From: Bacteroidaceae bacterium
GTDB lineage: Bacteria; Bacteroidota; Bacteroidia; Bacteroidales; Bacteroidaceae
Assembly (NCBI GenBank): GCA_017520935.1
Contig: JAFXEF010000042.1
Coordinates: forward strand, 1-63,199
Direction of reading: 5' to 3'
Length of the DNA: 63,199 nt
Made by a program: the position numbers and the translations under genes. Below the pieces are notes generated by a model, which was not told where the DNA came from, made no database searches, and saw only the letters and a list, made by a program, of their open reading frames with translations. Of the stretch, positions 36,892-44,800 are shown piece by piece; position 1 is the first letter of the stretch, and each line of letters opens with the position of its first letter.

Positions 36892-37833
36892 ATGATTCTA
36901 ACAATTATTTCATTTATAGTAGCGATTGCGACTATTATTCATGTTTGGAAGGTTCGTCCATTCTCAACAGGTATATGCGTTGTAACTTCAATCGGCCTTC
37001 TACTTTTGGGTTGGATTGGAACAATCATTTATTGGATATACATCCTACAAGGGGAAAAAACATCACCAAAGAAAACGTTTAATCCTACAAAAGGAATGGA
37101 ACAAGCATTGCAATTTAATGGTGAACCGGTTCCGAAACCGATAAAACTTCGACAAGACATTGCTGCTAGTCTGCTTGTATTTACTGACATTTATTGGTTG
37201 ATTCGATTAATAGCTCCACTATGTGGTATAAATCTTGCCATCAGTCATATTCTAGATTCCTATATTGTTTATCTGCCATTTTTGATAGCTTGGGGGATAC
37301 TTTGCTCTATAGCATCGAATAAAGTCTCTCGAATAGCAAGCCTCATTATCATTGTATTTGCATTGATAATGTTGATGCCTATAGAAACATCACCCTTAAC
37401 TTTTGCGATTTTCAACATTATCAAACCACTTTCTTTAATATATGCTTATTCTTTAATCATAAGATCAAGTAACAGTATAAGCAATGGTGATAAAAGTTGG
37501 ATAAATACCATTATCGTATTTGTAATAGGAGGTTTCTTCTACACTCTTTTCTCCTTATTATTCAAGGATATTGACATGCAATATAGCGTCACAAATCCTT
37601 CTTCAGGTTTTATCTTATGGAATATTATTACTTATCTTTTTTTAGCTGTTGCTGAATATCGTATGGCCAAATGTGCAGTATTTGCAGACAGCAACGATTC
37701 GGAGCCCACCTCTAAAGGTGTCTATTCGCCCCTTAACAAATATCTTGCAGCGACACTTATCAGCATCTCTACCGTGTTGATACTAATGTTTCTTGTATAC
37801 GGTAACGTTGATGCAATTGAAAACATATTTTAA
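36892..37833 (+). CDS. Multi-pass membrane protein, unrecognised
   Basis: 313 residues from the ATG at 36892. A TACTTTTG box at 36845-36852 argues against the earlier GTG at 36802. About eight hydrophobic segments. A polar loop after the second (GEKTSPKKTFNPTKGMEQALQFNGEPVPKPIK) is the only sizeable soluble part. The opening pair of TM helices around GICVVTSIGLLLLGWIGTIIYWIYIL looks like a small superinfection- or TM2-like module, but this is not a firm match. The neighbouring membrane genes suggest a shared envelope function. Confidence 0.7.
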   Translation: MILTIISFIVAIATIIHVWKVRPFSTGICVVTSIGLLLLGWIGTIIYWIYILQGEKTSPKKTFNPTKGMEQALQFNGEPVPKPIKLRQDIAASLLVFTDIYWLIRLIAPLCGINLAISHILDSYIVYLPFLIAWGILCSIASNKVSRIASLIIIVFALIMLMPIETSPLTFAIFNIIKPLSLIYAYSLIIRSSNSISNGDKSWINTIIVFVIGGFFYTLFSLLFKDIDMQYSVTNPSSGFILWNIITYLFLAVAEYRMAKCAVFADSNDSEPTSKGVYSPLNKYLAATLISISTVLILMFLVYGNVDAIENIF

Positions 37834-37844
37834 TTTGTAGCCTT

Positions 37845-38390
37845 ATGAAAAAAGACATATTCACTATATTATATCGATTGGATAAAAAAATGTATGGAGA
37901 ACAAATCAATCCCAATAAATATATGGCAACTGCAACCCTACTATGTTGCACGTTCTTTGGTGTATTATTAGGAGGGGGCAGTTTCCTTAGCAGCATGTTT
38001 AACTGGGAACTCCATACTTCACTCAGTGCATCGCTCGCTGCTGTAATTTATCTGGTGGGCTATAATATTGCAGAGTCTATCATTGTAGCCGATTCGGCAA
38101 AGGTCGCAATTCTAAGGTCGCTGATGATAACTGGGATTTTAGCATTGGGCTTTGGGGCTGGAGTAGTAGGTTCAGTTATCGTGTTGGCAATTCTGATTAT
38201 TATTATTGTTTTTTATATTTTCTTCCATGTTGTTTTCGGTGCGCCGAAAGGTGGTTCTAAAATCACACTTAATGATGGTACCGTACTGAGCAACAAAAAG
38301 TCAGATTTATTAGGTGGTGGTGCAAGCTATAAAGGTAATGACGGCAAAAGATATCGCACTGATGATGGTCAAACTTTTCGTCAGGAATAA
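37845..38390 (+). CDS. Membrane protein with glycine-rich C-terminal tail, unrecognised
   Basis: 181 residues, starting 11 bp after the preceding stop, so probably co-transcribed. Four hydrophobic segments (about 28-50, 58-78, 88-108, 109-130) precede a roughly 50-residue hydrophilic tail (ITLNDGTVLSNKKSDLLGGGASYKGND, then GKRYRTDDGQTFRQE). The tail has regular short 'DG' turns and could be an extracellular or cytosolic docking segment. No family recognised. Confidence 0.7.
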   Translation: MKKDIFTILYRLDKKMYGEQINPNKYMATATLLCCTFFGVLLGGGSFLSSMFNWELHTSLSASLAAVIYLVGYNIAESIIVADSAKVAILRSLMITGILALGFGAGVVGSVIVLAILIIIIVFYIFFHVVFGAPKGGSKITLNDGTVLSNKKSDLLGGGASYKGNDGKRYRTDDGQTFRQE

Positions 38391-38582
38391 TTGATAAATA
38401 AACAACAAGGCTTATTTTCAGGCCTGTTGTCGCTATTGGTCTCGGAATGGGAATCGGTTCACACGAGAAGACAACTGACAAATTTAAGATTCTACTGCTT
38501 AAGATAAATTCTTTAGACATTACATTCATCACACAACGCATAACTAATTCAACATTTACAAATCAATCAATTTCTATTTAGT

Positions 38583-39971
38583 ATGAAACAATGTATTCTT
38601 TTTATTTCCATGCTATGTTCTTTGTTGCTCACTTCTTGCAACAGCTGTCCTAACAATGAAATCTGGTATACAACGGAAGAAGATATAATGGTAAGAACAC
38701 GCGAAAGCAGGTTTGATGCACAAATTATTTCTCATACACACACAAATGGGAAAGGCGTTATTAAATTCGACAAGGATCTTACTGAAATTGGAGAAAATGC
38801 TTTTTACGGAGAGCCTCTTATAAGCATCCATATCCCGAAATCTGTTACTACGATAGGACCAGGAGCTTTTCATGGCTGCAAATATCTGACAACGATTATC
38901 GTCCCCAAGCATTCAGTATCAACTATTGGACGTGAAGCCTTTGCAGGATGCGAAAACTTGTCAGACTTCTCACTTCCCGAGAGTGTCACAACTATAGGCG
39001 ATAACGCATTCGAGAATTGTAACAACTTACAGGAGATAAATCTTTCAGATAGGGTATCCTGGATGGGAGCTAATACTTTCGCTAATTGCACTAACCTGAG
39101 AAAAGTAAAATTACCCAAGAACTTGACTGCAATCGAATCAGGGACATTCAAGGACTGCCATAACTTGAGTGATATTTCAATCCCCAAGAATATAAACACT
39201 ATTGAAAACGGAGCTTTCCTATATTGCAGCGGTTTAACCGACGTTGCTTTACCTAAATCTCTTGCCAGAATTGGTGACCAAGCATTTAGAGGATGCAGTG
39301 GCTTGGAGCAGATTTCTATCCCTGACAATGTAAGTGAAATCGGAGATGGAGTCTTTTTTGACTGTATGAATCTCAAAGTATTCAAAGGCAAATATGCATC
39401 AGAAGATGGACATTGCCTTATTAAGGACAATAAGCTTATCGCTTTTGCTCCAGCTGGAGTGAAAGAATATGAGATTCCCAAAGAAGTAACATCTATTGCC
39501 AACTCTGTTTTCATTAGATGCAACTCTTTGGAAAGAATCACTCTTCCTGATGGAATCTTAGAAATGGGTAGCCATTTGTTTATGGAATGTACAAGACTCA
39601 CAGATGTCAATTTGCCAAAGAGCTTAGTAGAAATAAACGTTTGCACCTTTAAAGGCTGCACTAATCTGAAAGAAATCATCCTGCCTGAGAGTATAGAAAA
39701 GATTAAACTCTCCGCATTTGAGCAGTGTATTGGCCTGACATCCATCGTTATTCCTCAGAATGTAAAGTCGATTCATAAGAGTGCTTTTGATGATTGTGAT
39801 AATCTAAAATCCATTTTCTGCAAACCCACAACGCCTCCTACAGTAGAAGGAGATTATATGTTCTCAAGAAGAGTCTCGGGACGTGAAATATATGTACCTG
39901 CTGGTTCAGGAGAGAAATATCGAACAGCGGCATATTGGAGTAGGTATGCATCAGACATCATAGAGGGGTGA
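38583..39971 (+). CDS. BspA-like LRR lipoprotein
   Basis: 462 residues. A lipoprotein signal peptide with lipobox LLTSC (Cys19) implies lipid anchoring. From about residue 55 there are roughly 14 LRR_5 repeats of about 23 residues (e.g. ESVTTIGDNAFENCNNLQEI). An interruption near residues 265-300 (KGKYASEDGHCLIKDNKLIAF) is a common insertion in BspA proteins. The C-terminal cap (CKPTTPPTVEGDYMF..., IYVPAGSGEKYRTAAYWSRY) is shared with the large LRR protein at 41890-46341 (LKPTTPPEL..., LNVPAGAYDDY). Unlike that protein it has a lipid anchor and no IX-type tail. Composition matches the A/T-rich block upstream. Confidence 0.88.
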   Translation: MKQCILFISMLCSLLLTSCNSCPNNEIWYTTEEDIMVRTRESRFDAQIISHTHTNGKGVIKFDKDLTEIGENAFYGEPLISIHIPKSVTTIGPGAFHGCKYLTTIIVPKHSVSTIGREAFAGCENLSDFSLPESVTTIGDNAFENCNNLQEINLSDRVSWMGANTFANCTNLRKVKLPKNLTAIESGTFKDCHNLSDISIPKNINTIENGAFLYCSGLTDVALPKSLARIGDQAFRGCSGLEQISIPDNVSEIGDGVFFDCMNLKVFKGKYASEDGHCLIKDNKLIAFAPAGVKEYEIPKEVTSIANSVFIRCNSLERITLPDGILEMGSHLFMECTRLTDVNLPKSLVEINVCTFKGCTNLKEIILPESIEKIKLSAFEQCIGLTSIVIPQNVKSIHKSAFDDCDNLKSIFCKPTTPPTVEGDYMFSRRVSGREIYVPAGSGEKYRTAAYWSRYASDIIEG

Positions 39972-40038
39972 TTGTTTACTTAGTAATGCGTGTCTCCAGG
40001 TCGTTATTGAGGTTGTCGGCATGCAAGTGATCCGTTCT

Positions 40039-40080
40039 ATATTCCAAGACTTGCAATATATATTCCAAGTCTTGGAATAT
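40039..40080. repeat. Two abutting 21-bp palindromes
   Basis: 40060-40080 is a perfect palindrome (10-bp arms ATATTCCAAG/CTTGGAATAT around one T). 40039-40059 is the same palindrome with one mismatched pair, placed exactly one unit earlier. The 21-bp period is two helical turns, an operator-like geometry. It lies 68 bp past the LRR lipoprotein stop. Confidence 0.75.
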
Positions 40081-40156
40081 TCCTTTTATCGAGGCTTTGA
40101 TTTTTGTTTGTTCGGGGCTTTTTGTTGCCCCCCTCCCCAAAGGCCCTATTTTTTAT

Positions 40157-40217
40157 CATCACTGATGACCAAGCCCGGTCATCAGTGATGGCAAGCGTTG
40201 GTCATCAGTGACGACCG
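40157..40217. repeat. Inverted repeat plus third copy, GGTCATCAGTGA type
   Basis: CATCACTGATGACC (40157-40170) and GGTCATCAGTGATG (40177-40190) form a perfect 14-bp stem with a 6-nt loop. GGTCATCAGTGACGACC at 40201-40217 is a third, direct copy. No U-tract follows. Confidence 0.7.
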
Positions 40218-40254
40218 AAATTAGGCATCAGTAGCGGCTTCTTTGGTGCAAACT

Positions 40255-40330
40255 GAAATTAGGATGCGCCTCGGCATAAAAAATAAATTCACATTTATTT
40301 TGTTCTTCTCTCGGTTTGCACTAATTTTGT
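40255..40330 (+). repeat. Promoter-bearing intergenic repeat, family A copy 3
   Basis: GAAATTAGGATGCGCCTCGG through TTTGCACTAATTTTG. It contains TTTG (40300-40303), a 19-nt spacer and TAATTTTG (40323-40330). Its terminal AAATTAG/CTAATTT pair co-varies with AAGTTAG/CTAACTT of copy 1. It probably drives the surface-protein genes from 40731 on, with an unusually long leader of about 390 nt. Confidence 0.7.
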
Positions 40331-40730
40331 CCCATGAACCATTAGTCCACTCAGTGGGCGGGTGGGGCAAGACATGTTGAAAAAGGACGTTTACGAACGT
40401 TATCTTGAGGTCTTCAAATCTCGCAAATTTGACAACCACCTCTAAAGATACGGCAACGGAACGTTCACTTCGGGCGTTTATTACACCCAACCTATGGTTG
40501 TAGGGGCTCAGTTTGTCATGCTGAACAAAGTGAAGCATCTCGCGTTGCATAGGTTACGGTCGTTTATAAACCGCACGGCGTGGGCTAATGCGTTGCTTAT
40601 CCTGAGGTGGAGGCAATGCGAGAGCCTGAAGACTGGGATAAGCAGGAGTACAGAATCCCACGTCTTTTTATTTTAAATAAGGTATAGCCGAATCCGGGGA
40701 CTCTACAGGCGCAAAAAAACTGTTTTGCGT
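40331..40730 (+). other. Long leader of the surface-protein cluster
   Basis: No ORF I believe. It holds a widespread-looking intergenic segment (CAGTTTGTCATGCTGAAC...AGTGAAGCATCTCG near 40509-40542). Directly in front of the ATG at 40731 there is a 7-bp hairpin CGCAAAA (40710-40716)/TTTTGCG (40723-40729) that would mask the initiation region. A regulatory leader is possible. Confidence 0.4.
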
Positions 40731-41867
40731 ATGCGAAAGACAAAACTACTCTTTCTTATTTGCTCCCTCTTCATGGTGGGAGCGGTGATGGCTGAGGAGA
40801 CTACCGACAGGGTGGTAATCAGCGAACTGGAATTGGCTCCTGGTGGTAATCAGGCATATTTCACTGTAAGCCTTGAAGGTTCACGGCTCTATTCGGCTTA
40901 TGACATTAATCTTGTTATCCCCGAAGGCTTGGAAGTGGTGTACAAGGATGATGCGCCGTATGTGCAGATGTTTAAAGGTGCTACGGGAATCTACCCCTTT
41001 GTTACGGAGGAGGATCCGTTTGAAGGTACAAGCACCACGACCTACACCCATACCATAGCCAGCAATATCATCGATGGCAATGTACTGCGTGTGATGTGTT
41101 ATTCGACCGCTTCAAAGGATTTCACGGCTAATAGTGGTCGTTTGTTCGGTGTCTTTGTCAAAGCCTCACCCTACCTGAAGCCCGGTGATGTGGAGATTGC
41201 CATCAAGGATGTTTATCTCACCACATCAGCCGCCGTGCAGTACGAGCCTGCCGACTATGTGAGCACCTCTGTCAAGGCCGCTGCCACCAGCACCCTCACC
41301 CTTAAGGTGTCGGATGCGAACCAATTCGGTACTTGCATCCTTCCCTTCGACTATGAACTGCCTGCCGATGGCTCGCTCGAAGCCTACACTTGCAGCGAGT
41401 ATACCGAAGATGCGCTCCTGCTGACCAAGGCCGGCAAGATAGCGGCCTATACTCCTTATATACTCTATAGCGAGGCAGGCTTCTCGGCAACCATCTCTGG
41501 CGAGGTAGATGCCACCAAGTACCCCACCGATGGCATCGTGAAGAACGGCTACTTGGTAGGCTCCGTAGTGCAGACCGAGCTCACCGAGGCCACCAGCTAT
41601 GTGATGCAAAACCAGGGCTCGGGCGTGAAGTTCCACCAGGTGGACCCCGCGAACCCCTTCGTGCTCTCTGCCGGCAAGTGCTACGTAGAGCTTCCCGAGG
41701 CTACCGACGCTTCGGCACTCCGTATTGGAGCCACTACGGGAATTGCCAGCTCAGAGCTCACAACTCAGAACTCACAACTCATCTACAACCTCTTGGGCCA
41801 GCGTGTAGAGAAGATGCAGCCCGGACACATCTACATGGTGAATGGACGTAAGGTGATAGTTGAATAA
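40731..41867 (+). CDS. Exported cohesin-like protein with IX-type tail
   Basis: 378 residues from the ATG at 40731. Signal peptide (RKTKLLFLICSLFMVGAVMA). Residues about 26-175 have the beta-sandwich wording of cohesin-type domains: VVISELELAPGGNQAYFTVS, YDINLVIPEGLEV, YSTASKDFTANSGRLFGVFV and PGDVEIAIKDVYLTT. A second beta domain (about 185-340) carries the LPFDYELPADGSLEAYTC type seen in other Bacteroidales surface proteins. The C-terminal tail (LIYNLLGQRV...HIYMVNGRKVIVE) resembles type IX sorting tails. The linker before it is encoded by AACTCA-type simple repeats. It probably acts outside the cell; the binding partner is unknown. Confidence 0.78.
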   Translation: MRKTKLLFLICSLFMVGAVMAEETTDRVVISELELAPGGNQAYFTVSLEGSRLYSAYDINLVIPEGLEVVYKDDAPYVQMFKGATGIYPFVTEEDPFEGTSTTTYTHTIASNIIDGNVLRVMCYSTASKDFTANSGRLFGVFVKASPYLKPGDVEIAIKDVYLTTSAAVQYEPADYVSTSVKAAATSTLTLKVSDANQFGTCILPFDYELPADGSLEAYTCSEYTEDALLLTKAGKIAAYTPYILYSEAGFSATISGEVDATKYPTDGIVKNGYLVGSVVQTELTEATSYVMQNQGSGVKFHQVDPANPFVLSAGKCYVELPEATDASALRIGATTGIASSELTTQNSQLIYNLLGQRVEKMQPGHIYMVNGRKVIVE

Positions 41868-41889
41868 TAAAACACTAAAATATACAAAT

Positions 41890-44800
41890 ATGAAACAACT
41901 AAGAACCATCTTGCTCACATTTGCAGCGCTTGTGTGCAGCACCGTAGCCAGTGCCTACAACTTCGAAGCCGATGGCATATACTACAACATCACGAACAAA
42001 ACGACGCTCACCGTAGCGGTAACCTATAAAACCACAAGCTACAACTCCTATAGTGGTAATGTGGTAATTCCATCTACCGTTATTTATAATGGGCAAACAT
42101 ATAGTGTGACATCGATAGGCGTCAATGCTTTCTCTGATTGTACCAATCTTACCTCCGTCACCATCCCCACGAGCGTGACGAGCATAGGAAACTATGCTTT
42201 CTCTGGTTACAGCAGCCTTACCTCCATCACTATCCCTGCGAGCGTGACGAGTATTGGGAGCTATGCTTTCTCTTATTGTAATACTCTTACCTCCATTACC
42301 ATTCCCGAGGGTGTGACGAGTATTTGGGACTATGCTTTCAATCGCTGCAGTAGCCTCGCCTCCATCACCATCCCTGCGAGCGTGACGAATATAGGACAAT
42401 ATGCTTTCTATTATTGCAGCAACCTTGCTTCCGTTACCTTTTCCGAGAATTCAAAATTAACGACTATTGGATACAGTGCTTTTCAGGATTGTAGTAACCT
42501 CACCTCCATCACCATTCCTGAGAATTCAAAATTGACGACTATTAAGAATAACGCTTTCTATAGATGCAGTAGCCTTGCCTCCATCACCCTCCCCGAGGGC
42601 GTGACGAGTATTGGAGAACATGCCTTCTCTGGTTGCAGCAGCCTCACCTCCACCACCATCCCCGCGAGCGTGACGACTATTGGAGGCGCTGCTTTCCGTG
42701 ATTGTACGGGAGAACTCTTCGTGAACTGTAATATACCATCGCTGAATAACACAATGTATCATGGTGTATTTGGCGGTAGCAAATTTACCAAAGTAACTAT
42801 TGGCGACAATGTATCTTCGATTGGCAGCTATGCTTTTAATGGTTGCAGTTTCACCTCCATCACCATCCCAGAGAACGTCGTTAGTATTGGAGACAACGTT
42901 TTCAAAGGTTGTAGTAGTCTCACCTCCATCACTTTCCCGGAGGATTCAAAGTTGGCGAGCATAGGTGGCGCTGCCTTCCGTGATTGCAGCAGCCTCACCT
43001 CCATCACCATTCCCGAGGGTGTGACAAGCATTGGAGATTATGCTTTTTATTTTTGCACTAATCTCGCTTCTGTCACTATCCCCGAGGATTCAAAATTGAC
43101 GAGTATTGGGACTTATGCTTTCGGTAGTTGCAGCAGCCTTGCCTCCATCACCATCCCAGAGAATGTGACAAGCATGGGAGATTATGCTTTTTATTTTTGC
43201 ACTAATCTCGCTTCTGTCACTATCCCCGAGGATTCAAAATTGACGAGTATTGGGACTTATGCTTTCGGTAGTTGCAGCATCCTTTCCTCCATCGCCATCC
43301 CCGAGGGTGTGACTTCGATTGGTAGCGGTGCCTTCTCTGGTTGTAGTAGCCTTACCTCCATAACCATTCCCACAAATTCAAAGTTGACGAGTATTGGGGT
43401 CGGTGCCTTCCGTGATTGCGTCAGGCTCGTCGGCACTATCAACCTTCCCGGGGGGATCACGAGTATTGAGGAACGGACTTTCTCTGGTTGCAGCAGCCTC
43501 ACCTCCATCGCCATCCCCGAGGGTGTGACTTCGATTGGTAGCAGTGCCTTCAATACTTGTAGTAGCCTCACCTCCATCACCATTCCCGAGAACTCACAGT
43601 TGACAAGTATTGGTAGCTCTGCTTTCTATCAGTGTAGTAGCCTTACCTCCATCGCCATCCCCGAGGGTGTGACTACGATTGATCGTGCTGCTTTCCAAAA
43701 TTGCTGGTACCTTACCTCCATAACCATTCCCACAAATTCAAAGTTGACGAGTATTGGGGTCGGTGCCTTCGGTGATTGCGTCAGGCTCGTCGGCACTATC
43801 AACCTTCCCGGGGGGATCACGAGTATTGAGGAACGGACTTTCGAAGGTTGCAGCAGCCTCACCTCCATCACCATTCCCGAGAGCGTGACGAGTATTGGAG
43901 ACGGGGCTTTCAGTGCTGTGAAAGAGGTCTTTCTCAAACCAACCACTCCTCCTGAACTAATCTCATCTTTCCTAATATCCGACTATACGATATTGAATGT
44001 TCCTGCAGGTGCATACGACGATTATTGTTCTGCTACCTATTGGACTGATATGGCAGCTAATATTACGAATAATGATATCTGTGTGAAGAACCTTACACTT
44101 GCTGCTTCTGACAGTAAGTCTTCTTTGCAGGTGGCTATTGGAGATGATAACCTGAAATATGTAACAGACCTTACTATCAGTGGTACCATCAATAGTTACG
44201 ATTTTATGATTATGCGCAATAAGATGCCGCTACTACGCCATCTCAATCTGAAGGATGCTTCTATCGTGTATAATGCCTATGAGCACTACACAGGATACCA
44301 TACGGATGATAATGTGTTCCCTGGGTATGGCTTGTATAACTGTAAACTCTATACGTTAGTCTGCCCTACAAATATTACAAGTGTAGGGTATAGGGCACTG
44401 GATAGTAATAAGAGACTGTCGGAGGTGACTCTCTTTGAGGGCGTAACGAGTATAGGGCAGACTGCCTTCCAGTTCTGTCTCGGTCTTACGACTATTACTA
44501 TTCCCGAGAGTGTGAAGAGTATTGAAGTTGCGGCATTTTATAAATGTAGCAACCTTACTTCCATCACCTTCCTAAACGGTGTACCTTCGATTGGGGATCA
44601 TGCTTTCTATGAATGCAGTAGCTTAGCCTCTATCAGCTTTCTTGAGGGAACGGTGAGTCTCGGCAATCAGACGTTCTATGGTTGCACCGCTTTGGAAAAT
44701 GTAGTGCTTCCTCCTACTGTAAAGACGATTAGTAACAATGCCTTCCAAAATTGTAGCAAGCTAAAAGAGATTCGTATTCCCAGCTCTATCCGCTCAGTGG

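Noticed and set aside
38391..38582. Possible small gene reading PVVAIGLGMGIGSHEKTTDK
   Set aside because: The frame has no start codon within reach and no promoter. It may be a decayed fragment, but nothing more can be supported.
40221..40550. Minus-strand 109-codon ORF containing MLHFVQHDKL
   Set aside because: It spans promoter repeat A and an intergenic repeat, has no domain, and its wording is the translation of a dispersed repeat.
42040..43950. Regular repeats considered as a CRISPR array
   Set aside because: The repeats are in frame, about 69-72 bp long, degenerate, and encode LRR_5 units. There are no spacers and no cas genes.
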